Shown: positions 45,781-58,299, counted from the first letter of the stretch. The stretch is DNA of 64,000 nucleotides from Rhyzopertha dominica (GCA_025024175.1 QCXZ01000137.1:27953327-28017326); one strand, 5' to 3'. The notes: generated by a model from the sequence alone, not told the origin. Made by a program: numbers and translations.

Positions 45781-47545
45781 ACTATTAACTTTTTGTCAGT
45801 GTTTTCAAGTGACAGCGATCTATCCGACAAAATATTATCTTATGCTTAGTATAAATTATTACAAATGTAGGTATTCCTTACGATTAATTAATCTTATAAG
45901 GGCAATGTAAGTTATACTTCGATTGATACTTCTGCGACAATTTTTACGTGACATAAAAGTAATTTATGTTTTTAACTTTAATCAGATATGCATAGTAAGA
46001 ATGCTTAAAACGCCTAATGCCGTCATCTGAAACTAAATATATGAGCACATCGATAATACTCCATTAAACTTGGACATGAGCAAATTGGGATTAAAAACCG
46101 TGATCGCATTAATCTGATATTTTAAATAACTCAAATCTTAGTACTTCTTTTTGCTCTCTGGCTAAATCGAGAATAATGCTTTTGAGTTGAATATATCAAT
46201 GCTAGATAATAGCCAGACACTGCAACACATCAGCAAAATGATAGCGTATTACATCTCAATAAATGTTTGAGGATGATTTTATTGTACACATTATGAGTAC
46301 CGTGTATAACAAGAATTAGATACTTGCACAAAATTTTGCAAGACATGCTTTGTTATGAACACCGTACATAATATACCATCTTTTTTAGACTGAGCATTTT
46401 GGTTTATACGAATATCACATTTTTCATTTAGCTATTATTTTTTTAAGTTGTCAACCTCCATAGTCCGTCAGTGCACTGCTTTCAAAAATTAATCCACCAC
46501 TTAATATTTTAACTAAATTAAGCCTCATTCAAATAAGCTGAAATATATTTTATCGGATTTTCAAAAAACTTTTGTATTTGGCATTTTAACATCACTTTCA
46601 TAACTTTTAGTTCGAATGAATTTTTGCTCAAAATAACTGATATTTTTGAAAGTATTTTGTTTCTCTGTATTAATTGTTAAAATGTAACGCGAATTTAGAA
46701 ATTTGGAACGAAGAAATCTGTGTATTCCATATAACAGAATCATGCATAGTTGAACAATCCCTATAAGAAAACGTATTAGAAGAGCTTAAGAAAGTATAGA
46801 AATAGTGTTATGACTCCTGACCAAGATAATCTTGGAAACCGTTTGACAATGAATGCCACTTGCATAGGTCAAATATGGGTTCTGGATGAAAATTGTGAAA
46901 TACGCTTATCCATGAATTTTACTTCCTTTACAAATTTCGTAAATACATACTTTAACCCCGTACGTAATGCGAGGGGGAAGCAATACAACGGCCGTCAGAA
47001 CTACATTCTAATTTAATTGAGAAACATGCAATACATTAATTTAACAGGGACAGAACGAATTATTTAACTTAAATCTTTTGCTATCGGATTGACAGACTAG
47101 GGTAGGTCGATCTCCGTTAGTCCCGTGCACGGTTAACTGCCGTATTGAGATGGGACACACATCACATGATTGGGTACTAGGTGTTACAGCACTTGATTAA
47201 CCAGCTAAATGTATGGAAGGTGGGAACGAAAGTTGACAGTCCAAGTCCGGGAGGTGGGCAGCTGCCCTCCCTTGCCCCCCCCCTTCGGTACGACTATGCT
47301 TAGAATTATTTATAACTATTGAATAATGAACCACATGTTGGTGCCTAGTTACTTACGGTCTACAAAAGAGTTAATTAATTGTAACAAAATTCCTAAGTTT
47401 TTGTAAATACCTGCAATGTTAATACTTATCGAAAGCAATTTATTTTATTTATAGCCACAGAGGTGCTAAAATTTTGAAATCTTTAGGTGACAAATAAGTA
47501 AACTGTAAAAAATTTGAATGCAATACATTCCACGGTTAATAACTA
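45781..47545. other. No recognisable gene
   Basis: AT-rich non-coding; the frame at 46810-47016 has no recognised motif. The last five bases (aacta, 47541-47545) form the target duplication of the BEL element. Confidence 0.4.
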
Positions 47546-47912
47546 TGTTCACGTAGGGCTCAAAATGAGCTCCCTTAACGCGTACCAAATGACAACAAAT
47601 TGGCTCAGGCACTTACCTTGGTGTAAGATGGGGTGAGTGTGAGGGTGTGTTTGTTGCATGCGTGTGTGTGTAGACTTAATGCACTAGCATGTATGCGTGT
47701 GTGTGCTTCAAAAACAACTCAAACTAACTAATTTCTTGATGCTCTGTGATTCTTCGCGCACGCCGAAGGAGTCAGGGAAAAAAAGGAATGGAACTAGGTA
47801 CCCTAAATAAGTGCCCGAAAAACCAAAACTAAATGAACCAATTAATTGAAAAATTACAAAATGTTGATCCTTGTTATCGAACAAATATGAAAAACTATAA
47901 AATTCTCTAACA
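47546..47912 (-). repeat. 3' LTR of BEL/Pao element
   Basis: This 367-bp LTR is near-identical to 53277-53680. It includes the tttcaaaaacaactcaaactaac block, a GT-rich stretch and ctcaaaatgagctccc. It lacks about 35 bases present in the other LTR after actag. Confidence 0.9.
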
Positions 47913-47944
47913 TACCGCTCACCAAAATGTGTACATTTAAACAA

Positions 47945-48437
47945 CTATTGCAAAGGTAACGGGCATAGTTTAACTATAGGCCGTTTAAAGATACCCTGTT
48001 GGGTTTTGACAGTAGCAACTCGCGATACTCCATCTTTACCAGAGTACAATTCCATGACGCGAGCTAAAGGCCACCGAAGTGGGGCCGTCAATTCATTTTT
48101 AATTANAACTAAACTTCCAATAGAAATATGTGAACCTGGCTTGTTCCATTTATGACGCTGTTGCAATGTATACAGATATTCTGTATGCCATCGAGACCAG
48201 AATCTTGCTGTAAACGAACAAGCAGTTGCCAACGATCGAGCTACTGATATTCAGGTTAGTCAAGCCAGAGCAAGGAGGAGCAGTTGGTTGCAACGTCAGG
48301 AAGTGGCCTGGCGTTAGAGGCGTCAAGTCATTAGGGTCCGAACTTAAAGGCGTTAGAGGCCTTGAATTCAAAATGGCTTCGATTTGCGTAAAGACCGTGT
48401 AAAGTTCTTCATAAGTTAATATTTGCGAACCAACCAC
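47945..48437 (-). pseudogene. BEL/Pao integrase C-terminal region (DUF5641-type)
   Basis: Two overlapping frames make up this part. 48437-48150 holds [24 protein letters not shown] and LTPGHFL, the conserved region after the integrase core. 48232-47945 holds [19 protein letters not shown], GSLVxIKNE, PLARVMELYSGKDGVSRVATVKT and a PIVKLCPL end. These are typical of the BEL/Pao pol C-terminus. A frameshift near 48235 separates them. An unread base is at 48106. Confidence 0.85.
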
Positions 48438-49275
48438 TCGAATAAGATGAGTTTTTACTGCTGTGAGGACTGGAAGGTGGATTAAAATGCCAATTCAGTT
48501 TTTCATTCTCGGACGCCCCTTGCATCAGCCTACAAAGCTCAGTGTAGGCTCCTCGAAAATTTGTGCCGCAATCACTGTAAATATAAATTACAGCGTCCCC
48601 TTCGAGAAATGAAGCGACGAAAAGCCGCGAGAAATGATTCCGAAGACAAATCAGATGCCAGACAAAAAGGCACAAGTAAGCCTTTGTAGTTTTAGCTCCA
48701 CGCGTTTTGCTCATAGTAATGGTAAAAGGTCCAGCAAAATCTACACCGCTACAATTGAACGGTTTCACTTCACGAACACGAGGAGAGGGCAGATCTCCCA
48801 TTAAAGGTGTTGAAACTAAAGGCTTAACGCGAAAACACCTAATGCATTGTGATAAACATGATCTAATAGCGCGGTTTGACGATAAAATCCAAAATTTTTG
48901 AGCAAGCAAATGTGACAATGTTTTCAAACCGGGGTGACAATTTTGAATATGAGTTCTCTCGATTATCAGCTCTGTTAAACGAGAGCATCGAGGAAGAATG
49001 GCGGGATGCATACTCTCATAAGATATATCCGCATGTGATAAGCGCCCGCCCACCCTAAGGACTCCCCGTTCATCAAGAAATGGGTTTAACTTACGAAGAG
49101 GCTTAGGACACAATGATTTTGAACGAAGAGCGTGTATTTCCGTTTCGAAAAAGATAGCTTGAACTCTTTTCACAAGAAGCATCAATGCCATATACAATTC
49201 TTCTTGATTAAAGTGCGCTGTCAATTTTTTTGTTACTCGGTTGACAATTACGAACAAATCGATAACAATAAGCAA
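48409..49275 (-). pseudogene. BEL/Pao integrase, zinc-binding and core parts
   Basis: The frame contains LDERGVLRVGGRLSHADI, the HHCC zinc site (RTHIQNCHPG followed by CLSQCIRC) and the core with VDFAGPF and IYSDCGTNFRG, which carry the two catalytic aspartates. It then runs [12 protein letters not shown] and goes out of frame. The GGxWE block that normally holds the catalytic glutamate is not present at the junction near 48460, suggesting a small deletion. The enzyme would insert element DNA into the host genome; this copy should be inactive. Confidence 0.85.
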
Positions 49276-50335
49276 TAGTACGTTCTATTTTATCTAGAGA
49301 TGAATATCTTACGAGTAATGCATCCAACGATTCCAATGATACCAACGAACATAGTGTAGTTTGTTTATTTTCGATCTGGCAGTACTTCTCTGTTTGAGCC
49401 GTCATAGCAGGTTCTTGAGAAGGCCAGTTTTCGGAATCCAAAAGTAACCATTTAGGGCCATTCCACCATAATAAATGTTCGACCAACTCACTAGCGAATA
49501 AACCCCTAGACGCACAGTCCGCGGGATTATCTGTAGAGGGAACATAGTTGCATGAGGAAGGATGTAGAACTTGGATATAACTAACGCGGTTAGCCACGAA
49601 TGTCTTTAGACGATGGGGAACTGTTTTGATCCAACTCAGCGATACAATCGAATCAGTCCATGCAACAATTCTCGTGAAGGTTAATTCATCCGAGTAAATC
49701 TGACGAAGTGTAGCAACTAATTTAGCTAACAGGAATGCACCACACAGCTTTAATCTTGGTATCGAAATAGTTTTTAAGGGCGCTACCTTCGATTTTGCCN
49801 TTAGTAGCTGTACATTAACTGTAGAGCCGCAGTGAATGCGAAGATAAGCTACGGCAGCATATCCCTTTTCAGATGCATCGCAAAACAAATGAAGCTCATA
49901 GAAAGCAAGTGAATTGAGGTTCAAATTTCTGGGAATTGTTAAGTGAGGTATTAGCCACATCTCTGACTGAAATCTGGCCCACACACGTTCTATGGCTTCA
50001 GGGACCTTGTCATCCCAATCGAGACCCAATGACCACAGCTGCTGTATGATAGATTTGGCCACCATAATTAAAGGCGACAAAAATCCGAGGGGATCAAATA
50101 ACCTGGCAATGTCCGACAAAAGTGAACTTTTGGTGCAATTACTGCTAAATGTGCAGACGCTGTATGAGAACTGCAAATCCAAAATTTTTACTGCAATATC
50201 ATTATCAAAAGGTATAGGAATTTGAGATTGATCTTCCGACAAGTGTTTTAACAAATTTGGATGATTTGCAGCCCATTTTCTCAATTCAAATCCTCCTTTA
50301 GCAAACAATTCAACTAGCTGTTGTTGCGTGGCCAA
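49208..50335 (-). pseudogene. BEL/Pao reverse transcriptase C-terminus and RNase H
   Basis: The frame starts just after the catalytic YVDD region. FAKGGFELRKWAANH and ARLFDPLGFLSPLIM are hallmark BEL/Pao blocks. RNase H follows with [26 protein letters not shown] and [13 protein letters not shown], then NPADCASRG. It ends at 49208 by a frameshift into the integrase frame near 49240. An unread base lies at 49800. Confidence 0.9.
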
Positions 50336-51103
50336 CGCAACTTCTATTGACGCAGAACCACTAACGATGTCATAACATAAATGTCTGATTTCAAAACCTC
50401 GACAGCGAGAGGAAAATTAACAGCTTCGTATGAAGCTAACTGATTAATAGTACGAAGTGCTAAGAAAGGTGCTGAAGAGACTCCGTAAGTGACTGTTTTT
50501 AATCGAAAGTCCTGGTTGATCTGGAGACGATCTCCAAACTATCCTCTGGTAGTCACAGTGAGATGGCTGTACAAGTATTTGCCTGTACATTTGTTTGATA
50601 TCAGCAGTGAAAACAATTTTGTGAAGGCGAAAATGTGACAGGAGTATGACGATATCTTTTTGCAACTTTGGACCCACCAACAAACAATCATTTAATGAGA
50701 CACCATTTGCGTCGGGACAAGAAGCATCGAAGACGACTCGAAGTTTTGTCGTTGTACTCTCAGGCCAGACGACGCAATGATGCGGTATATAATAACCATC
50801 AAAGTTTTTTGGACGTTGAACGATCTCCATGTGTCCAGAATCTAAATAATTTTGCATGAAATTTGTATAAGCTTCAGAAATAGGCGGATTTTGAGCTAGT
50901 TTTCGCTCCAACGAATAGAGGCAACGGAGGGCTATTTCACGAGATCCAACAAAGTTTTGTTCAGTCTTGAACGGCAACGAAACTACATAGCGACCGTATG
51001 TATTACGATACACGGTTTTTTTGAAGATGTTTTCACATTCGATATCTTCAGGAAATAACATCGTGACATCTGGTAGATTTTCGATTTCCCAAAATTTTAG
51101 CAT
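50336..51103 (-). pseudogene. BEL/Pao reverse transcriptase, N-terminal and palm part
   Basis: The frame runs from LNKTMLKFWEIENLP through RYVVSLPF, DGYYIPHHCVVWPES, LRVVFDASC and FTADIKQMYRQI (first catalytic aspartate). It leaves frame near 50520, after SSPDQP. The continuation, TVTYGVSSAPFLALRTINQLA, is visible in another frame, as is DIYV, after which a one-base loss shifts the frame inside the YVDD catalytic box (about 50377). Upstream it is separated from gag-protease only by a UAG in the same frame (51116-51118). Confidence 0.85.
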
Positions 51104-51115
51104 CGTTTTGTTTAG

Positions 51116-53014
51116 CTAATTGTTTAGCGTAAGGTGAAAAGAATTTACCGACGAATGCGAATACAATGATGAATTACCCATTAAGATCCACCCAAATATT
51201 GTTTCCATGGCCACCGGTTCACTGAATTTCCCGAAAACTCGACTACATTTTAAAATCCATGGAAAAATCGATGCGCCTAAAAGCATGTCGATTTTGCCTG
51301 GTCTATCAAAGGATGAATCCGAAAATTTTATATTCACAAGATGTTTCCGTTGTGAAGTATTTAGTCGAGTATTTGGCATTAAACCGCAAATTTGTGGAAC
51401 GAGTACAAAATCCATACGATGTGATGGATCAGTTTGAGCAATGGGACGGACGATGCATGTGGTTTGACCTCGAGGTATTGACGAAGGCAGGTCGGATGTA
51501 TCTTGTCCCATTACGTATAAAGGAACATCAATCGAATTTCTGCGTAACTTTAAACGATGAAAGCATCTTTCAGTCAAAATATTTGCTTGGCTTCCAGAAT
51601 CCAATAAGGCCCTTACTACATGAGGGTGCCCTTGCGAGTCAAGAACCTCCAATTGTACTGTCGCTAAGATGACTGAACATGCATTCGAAGAACACTGCAA
51701 TGGAGTGCTTGTAGAAACAAAAAGATTGGTGGGAGGATCTATACGACGATCCGCTTCAGAACAAACTTCACTAGGACCTACGGTATCTGGTATCGGCTCT
51801 TGTGGTGATTGAGGTGCGAAATGAAGTAAAGTATGGTGTTTCGAGTGACACACCTTACACGACGACGACGAAGAACAATTTTTTGTCATGTGGTTAGATC
51901 TCAAACAATTGTAACACAATCCTTTCTGTTTAGCTAATTGATATCGATCGAAGGGGGATTTCTTCTTTAAGATTGGACATTTGTAGATCGAATGATCTGA
52001 ACAACAAACCGAACAATTCTGTGACGAGTCAACACTTTGGGTTACCAAAGTAGAAACGTGCGAGTGACCTTTCAAAGGTGACGAAAGTCGTTTGCTTGAG
52101 GGTAACGAATCGAGAGATTTACAATGATTTTTCAAAAACTTTATCAAAAGGGCTAAATTTGGAATTTCCTCAGAGGAAGATGTCAATTCAAACTGCCGAC
52201 GGGTTTCGTTATCTAGCTTATCCAGTAAAAGCGTAACCAGAATAAAATCCCATTGATCTGTGGGAAGACCAATTAGTTTAAGCGCCTGAATATTCTCCGA
52301 AAACGAATCAATCAAATTACGAAGATTTTTGGCAGATTCATCTCTCAAGGTGGGTAAATTTTGAATTTCCCTCCAATAAAATGTTGCTAAGCTTCGAGTA
52401 TTGTTATAGCGTTCTAACAGCGATGAGTAAACAAATGGATAGTTATCGTTGGTCATTGGCAACGTTTTTGCAAGCGTTAATGGTTCCTTCTTTAGAGCAG
52501 AAATCAGATATTGAAAACGTTCAATGTTTGAGAGAGAAGCGTTATTATGTATCATTGAGGAAAACATATCTCGATAAGTAGGCCACATTCGCAAGTTACC
52601 GTCAAACTCCGGCAAATTAACTTTTGGCAATTTTACAGTTGAGTGTGAAGCAGCGTTTGGAGCTACTCTTTCGATTTCATGTCGCGTTGGACGCGTTTCT
52701 TCAAAAAGTTGTTCGTACCGCGACAAAACGTAATAATAATCGTTATCAAATGTTTTGCGAATTCTATCTTCTGCTTCAAAGTCAGGTTCCCTCTGAGCTG
52801 ATAAGTTTGTCAAAATTGAAACGTGTAACTGTCGAAATTCTTCATACAATGAATTAACAGTAGAAAATCTAGCCTTAAACAGGCTTTTACTCAAAGGATT
52901 GGCATCTGCATTTTCCGCGAAATTTTTTGTTTCTTCCATCCGATTAAGAACAACGTTTCGACAAGCTACTAATTGTAATTGTTTCGCGGTCATTGTATTT
53001 ACTAATTCAAACAA
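51116..53014 (-). CDS. BEL/Pao Gag-protease polyprotein
   Basis: Intact 632-residue frame. Residues 1-300 are the DUF1759-type Gag (VKLPKVNLPEFDGN and FQYLISALKKEPL). Zinc knuckles follow at about 335-410: CSVCCSDHSIYKC and CYNCLRSNHMTKNC, the latter an exact CX2CX4HX4C, then CKVCHSKHHTLLH. A DUF1758-type aspartic protease follows, with VVRALLDSGSQANILTERC (DSG active site) and GLMPNTRLN. It ends with VAMETIFGWILMGNSSL, the usual BEL protease border, and a UAG. It packages RNA and matures the polyprotein in cytoplasmic particles. Confidence 0.9.
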   Translation of the reverse strand: MFELVNTMTAKQLQLVACRNVVLNRMEETKNFAENADANPLSKSLFKARFSTVNSLYEEFRQLHVSILTNLSAQREPDFEAEDRIRKTFDNDYYYVLSRYEQLFEETRPTRHEIERVAPNAASHSTVKLPKVNLPEFDGNLRMWPTYRDMFSSMIHNNASLSNIERFQYLISALKKEPLTLAKTLPMTNDNYPFVYSSLLERYNNTRSLATFYWREIQNLPTLRDESAKNLRNLIDSFSENIQALKLIGLPTDQWDFILVTLLLDKLDNETRRQFELTSSSEEIPNLALLIKFLKNHCKSLDSLPSSKRLSSPLKGHSHVSTLVTQSVDSSQNCSVCCSDHSIYKCPILKKKSPFDRYQLAKQKGLCYNCLRSNHMTKNCSSSSSCKVCHSKHHTLLHFAPQSPQEPIPDTVGPSEVCSEADRRIDPPTNLFVSTSTPLQCSSNACSVILATVQLEVLDSQGHPHVVRALLDSGSQANILTERCFHRLKLRRNSIDVPLYVMGQDTSDLPSSIPRGQTTCIVRPIAQTDPSHRMDFVLVPQICGLMPNTRLNTSQRKHLVNIKFSDSSFDRPGKIDMLLGASIFPWILKCSRVFGKFSEPVAMETIFGWILMGNSSLYSHSSVNSFHLTLNN

Positions 53015-53250
53015 TCGAGTAAACAGAACCGGTGTTCATTCAAAAAACGGGGTACAAAAAACTATAGATAAAACGAGAGAGCGATACGGTTTGCCCGGCC
53101 CGGACGACAGCACGGCGACACGATTAACGGGATTTCAATTCAATTTCTAATTGCTTTGCAATAGCGCCAAGATGCACAACAAATAATAAGTGCGAATGTT
53201 ACAACAACGAAATCAAATAGCGAATACTATTAGCGCAGCTAGTGCAATCA

Positions 53251-53269
53251 TATCCGGCTCGAAGGACCA
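53251..53269 (-). promoter_or_regulatory. Primer binding site of BEL/Pao element
   Basis: TGGTCCTTCGAGCCGGATA begins 7 bases after the 5' LTR end on the minus strand, in the position of a tRNA-complementary primer site. The tRNA was not identified. Confidence 0.55.
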
Positions 53270-53276
53270 AAATTTA

Positions 53277-53680
53277 TGTTCACGTAGGGCTCAAAATGAG
53301 CTCCCTTAACGCGTACCAAATGACAACAAATTGGCTCAGGCACTTACCTTGGTGTAAGATGGGGTGAGTGTGAGGGTGTGTTTGTTGCATGCGTGTGTGT
53401 GTGTGTGGACTTGATGCACTAGCTGGCACGTCTATAGCTGCGAAGATGCGATCGAACGATGTATACGTGTGTGCTTCAAAAACAACTCAAACTAACTAAT
53501 TTCTTGATGCTCCGTGATTCTTCGCGCACGCCGAAGGAGTCAGGGAAAAAAAAGGAACGGAACTAGGTACCCTAAATAAGTGCCCGAAAAACCAAACTAA
53601 ATGAACCAATTAATTGGAAAATAACAAAATGTTGATCCTTGTTATCGAACAAATATGAAAAACTATAAAATTCTTTAACA
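53277..53680 (-). repeat. 5' LTR of BEL/Pao element
   Basis: A 404-bp LTR with the same ends as 47546-47912. It contains an extra ctggcacgtctatagctgcg...cgatc segment and a longer GT run. The promoter of the element should lie here. Confidence 0.9.
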
Positions 53681-53685
53681 TACTA

Positions 53686-55839
53686 TTTCCGTTGAATTTT
53701 ATTTATTTAAAAAGTTTTCGACATTTTCAGTATTTCATGAATTGCTAGTTATAGATATAATGTTCTATATGTCCTATTTACAATGCTTTGAATGTGACTA
53801 CTGATTGACAGTTTCCTACTGATCACCATTCCCAAGTGTTTAATAAAAAATTATGTACTTAAATCATACCGAAAAGCACTTTTTGTTCATTATTACACAC
53901 CAGCGATCTAGCCTTTCTAAATCTTCTCTAATCGGAATACTGTTATGCTGTTGTTACGTTATGTTGTTATTTTATACATTCTAAATTTATCTGCAAATAA
54001 TTGAAATTGAAAATATTTAACAGCCTCCTTAAGGGATTTATTATATACATAAATGTAAAGGCTCCAGACTAGACCCTTGACCACCTGTAGGACGAATAGC
54101 ATGCAAGTAATAATCAGACGTTTACTGTGACCAAAATAGTACCAAACTTCATGACGGCTGCATCGGGAAACTATCTGCTTTCATCACTTAAGAAGCTTAC
54201 TGCAAAATGTATCTATAATTGGCAAAAGAGAAGCCATTAAATACCAGCAGCTGATTAAAGCTTATTCCATTCTATACACAGAAAAGCATGCAGTTGGCTT
54301 AGAACTGCATCAAAAGCTGATGATCTCGATATTCACAGACAAGATATATCTGCAAGCTACACTTTTACGCTTCGATTAATTGCATCAAAGTGATACAAGC
54401 GCTACATACTTTACCGCGGGGGAGAGGAAAATTAGTTTTACCTGCAGCGTGTTCACAACGTCCCAAACGTGTTCAACCAAACTGGTCACTTGCGGTCTAG
54501 TACTAGATTGACGCATATACATACGTTTCACATTATTTCAAATTAGCTGTAGCTTGCGTCGTATATAATATTATTCCAAATATCAAATGCGGAAATAAAA
54601 ATATTTTGAAACAAATACTAGATATTCACTACGAATGTAATTGTTTTAATATTATTTAGAAAACGAAAATCCCATACTCATTTCCTTTTTAGTAGAGGCC
54701 TAAGTATAAAACTATGTGAGGATGGCAGGTTCCCAAAAGAAAACACTTAAATTTTCCTTGGCTTATATTGTTACACACTTACAGTAACTCATTATAGTCT
54801 CGCACTTTGCGCTAAGTACCCGCATTTATAACTTACGACTAACCTACTTATCCCTACTCTTAATCTACGTTACATGCTTACACTACAACTACATGTTCAT
54901 TAACCACCTGCAAATTGTCATTTCCCTTTTCACTCCCTTAGAGGTGGTATTTCCAAAACAGTTATATAGGTCTGTACTAAGAATTTCTCAACAATAATCT
55001 AAATACGTTATTCATGTTAATTACTCCGTCGATAATTCAACTTTAAAACATTATTCCTTATTTCACCACACTTCGTAATATTTTGTAACTACATTTTTTT
55101 AGCATTTGTTTACCTTTAACCATAACCTATTACCTTACAATTTAAGAATAGGTCGATGTATGCACATTTTTGCTTATTAATCCACTTTTATCCCTCTCAC
55201 TTATGATTTGTCCATTTTGTGTCCTAATCTATGGGATACAGTAGCCCGCCATCAATCTATTACCCTTACCCTTAAAAGTACATGCTCCCGTCTTTATTCT
55301 TGTCTATATCATCGGTAACTATATCTTGTACTAACATTAAATATACTACATATATAAACTAAAAAAGAAACTAACCTATTGTTGAACTCTGCGACCTCAC
55401 CGGGGTGTCAAATGAAAGCATCCCAAACAAGATACGCGTACGCGACTTTTTCAAGTTTACTTGGGTCTCTCACGATCAGAACAAGATAGCGTCCTATAAC
55501 ACTGACGCAAGTTTACAGGATTTGACGCGTTTTGTCTGATCGACGGAAACATGGTCTAAAGCGATTTCCCACATTAAATGATGCATTTGTAAAGTTTTTC
55601 TTTGGCTGACCTTTGTAAAGAAAGCGTAATATGAGTTGTCTGTGTTTATCATTTTAAGTTCATTTATTTGTGATATTGTACTCGGTGCAACTTTTAAATT
55701 TACAATAAACCGGCAAATTCACGTAAGTCGGTGTTTCATTTTCGAAATTTCAATCTACCCATTTGCCAAGAAGAATCCACAGTATCTCCGAAGATTTTCT
55801 TACCAATCGGTAAGTTGTGGCAGCGAGCGTTAGGTACTA
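53686..55839. other. No recognisable gene
   Basis: Non-coding. A pyrimidine-rich block at 54770-55370 (repeated cttac/ttaca strings) is unlike its neighbours but has no paired repeat here. A CG-bearing piece at 55388-55550 (gcgacctcaccggggtgtc) may be the end of an unrecognised element. Confidence 0.35.
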
Positions 55840-58190
55840 AGAATAATTTTAATAAATATTAAAATCAACGGTGGGGCTACAACACTATTGTCATGAACAC
55901 CCGGTAATCCAGGATATATCTATCCGGTCGAACAGTGTTCACCTCGTTGGTACTTGTAGTCCGGCTATCCATAAAGAGTTGCTCTCTGTGAGCGACTTTG
56001 CGGGGTCCGGATCCCACTCTTGGTTTATCTCCTGTTAAATTTTTGGAGTTTTTCCTTAGACACTTCACCTGTCAGCCTGCACAAAGATGTTACAGTCTCT
56101 GGATTCCTCAATATCACATCTGTGTCTACAGTTCTTAATTGTTCTCGTATGGCTTGTATTTCAGGCCCCGCAAGTGTGCAAGCATATACTACATGCTCCG
56201 GTGATCCGAACTCTCCACATTCACACCTCGGATCCGCTTTCCTTCCGAATCTATGAAGATTCTGCGGGTATGGCCCATGGCCAGTCAGCAAGTGCACCTG
56301 TCCTCTTGTTGGTGTTATGTAGTCCGTACACATTCTCGTGTTTGACTGTTCTGCCATTTCTCCTGCCACACCCGCATGATTTCATTTCACACCTCCTTTT
56401 TAGTTCCTGTCTGGGCTCTCAGAACATCCTGTACCCTGTTCGGTCTTTGCTTCCTTATCCAGTAGAACGCTGCCCGCCGCCTCATCTTCAAGTCGAGGGG
56501 GATCATGTTCAACAGAACCGCAAGAGCATCAAACGTCAAAAATGCTCCGGATACCCGCAGCATCACGCCTCTATGTGCCCTTCTCATTGCGGCTTTTGAC
56601 TTTACTAAGAGTAAACAATGCCCCCACACACTAGCTCCATAACCAGCAATTGATGCCATTCACCGAGCCCATGTATCTGCGCACTGCGGGTAACGGTATT
56701 CTGTATTGTTGTTTTGCAATGCTTAATATCTTATGCATCAGCCTCATTGCTTTTTCACTGCTACACTCGATGTGAGCAAGAAAATTCAAGCGTTCGTCAA
56801 GTTGAATTCCCAGATATCTATTGATTGGACGCCTTCGGATAACACTTCCCGCTAGACGCACCAGCGCACTTCTCCGATGCCAATCGACATCTTATTTTCT
56901 CTACATCAGTTATGGAGGTTCTCCATGGCTCTTGTACCTTTATTTTCTAGTTCCTCTTTAGTATGTCCCTCAATAATAATTGCCAGGTCATCGGCATATG
57001 CAACAGTTGCATTCACACGCTGGTCATGGTCCAATTCTCGGAGCAACTTGTCCATTAGGATGTCCCAGAAGATCGGACCACAGATCGACCCCGGGGGACA
57101 TCCTTTAGTGATGTGTTTGGTCACCGTTTCATTTGGACACCTTATCAGCGTGTATCTGTACGTGCAGTAATTCCTTAGCACATTGCAAAGTTCCGTTGTC
57201 TGACCGAAGGCATTCTTCCACAAAATTTCTCCAGGCGCTTACCTTGGTTTCATATAGCGTCTTAGTCTCTCTATAGATCCTTAGCCGTGCGATCCTTTCC
57301 TCATCAGTGATTGATCTCTGAGAGTTTCTTCTCGCGCGTCTTGTTCTCGTACGCAGTTCACTAAGTCGCTCCGACCATATTGCTCTAGCAGAGCACCGCG
57401 CCGGCCTCACACATGGCACCGCTTCGTCCAGAGCCCTCCCGACTTTTTTAGTCCATAACTTGGCCATATCATCCACCCTTTCCAATGGGATGGGCGGCGG
57501 CTCTAGGTACTTTTGTCTGAGAAGATCCCAATTGGCTCTTCTCAAGTTATGGAATTATGTAGGCCAGCTGTGTTCTCCGTATCTTTTATTATGTACATTT
57601 GTATCAATATATGGTTACTCGACACCAGTCCATCTGTCACTGTCCAGTCTTGCACTCTTTCAGCAATCTCTGCTGACGCAATAGTCACGTCAATGTTAAA
57701 ATGCGCCGCAGTATGTAGGTACCGTGCTGGGTCTGTTCAACACCTCAAGTCCAGTCTCTGCAACCCACAATCCCACCTCCATACCCCTGTCGTCCGTTCT
57801 GTTCCTGTATCAAAAAACGGACTTAGAATTAACATCCGCTGCGATGAGCACAGCTCTTTCCCCCAATTCGCGCACTATGTTTCTGGTCTTATAACCAGAT
57901 AAACCTCCACTGGATCAGCAAAATTGTAGTACTGGTTGACAAGCACCAGTCTGCAACACGCCGATATAATCTCCGCGCATACACAATGCTCATCTGTGTG
58001 TTATCTTACTACGGTCACTGTTATTTTACTATTTAACACGATAGTAACTGCCATGGGACTCCGACCCCACATTATTTGTCTGGACAGCACCGGCATACCA
58101 GGAACGATACGGCTCCTGCACACACCAAATGTCTAATTGTAGCTTTTCTGCTACTTTACGCAGTTTTTTGACCTATTTTAATTTACACAC
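55840..58190 (-). pseudogene. R1-like LINE ORF2 (endonuclease, reverse transcriptase, tail)
   Basis: Minus-strand order from 58190: LRKVAEKLQLDIWCVQEPYRSW (endonuclease start), ERAVLIAADVNSKSVF and NIDVTIASAEIAERVQDWTVTDG (endonuclease end). Then LRRANWDLLRQKYLEPPPIP (linker) in an intact 138-codon frame. The reverse transcriptase resumes at LIRCPNETVTKHITKGCPPGSICGPIFWDILMD and VAYADDLAIIIEG (YADD intact). It continues with INRYLGIQLDERLNF, GYGASVWGH and a C-terminal zinc-binding tail CECGEFGSPEHVVYAC. The fingers and first palm part of the reverse transcriptase (about 250 residues) are missing near 57200, and several shifts exist. It belongs with the ORF1 relic at 60356-60810. Confidence 0.85.
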
Positions 58191-58299
58191 TACATATACA
58201 TTGTTGTTATTTAAGAGTGTCACACTACACTATAACAGTATGGCCACTGCAGTTTGTAGCCAATCACTACCGTAAAACCGGGTTACTTTGGCACATGGG

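Larger units (their letters stand above)
47546..53680 (-). mobile_element. Full-length BEL/Pao LTR retrotransposon
   Basis: Minus-strand element of 6.1 kb with LTRs at both ends (TGTT...AACA), flanked by aacta and tacta (4 of 5 identical). Order is gag, protease, reverse transcriptase, RNase H, integrase, with no env frame, as in BEL/Pao. The LTRs are nearly identical apart from one indel, so insertion was recent. Even so the coding region has an in-frame UAG, at least four frameshifts and a deletion, so it cannot act on its own. Confidence 0.9.

Noticed and set aside
51207..51672. Plus-strand frames inside the BEL element
   Set aside because: Antisense of the well-supported Gag-protease frame; no motifs.
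56087..57902. Plus-strand frames across the R1-like ORF2
   Set aside because: Shadows of the minus-strand LINE protein, which has endonuclease, YADD and zinc-tail motifs in order.
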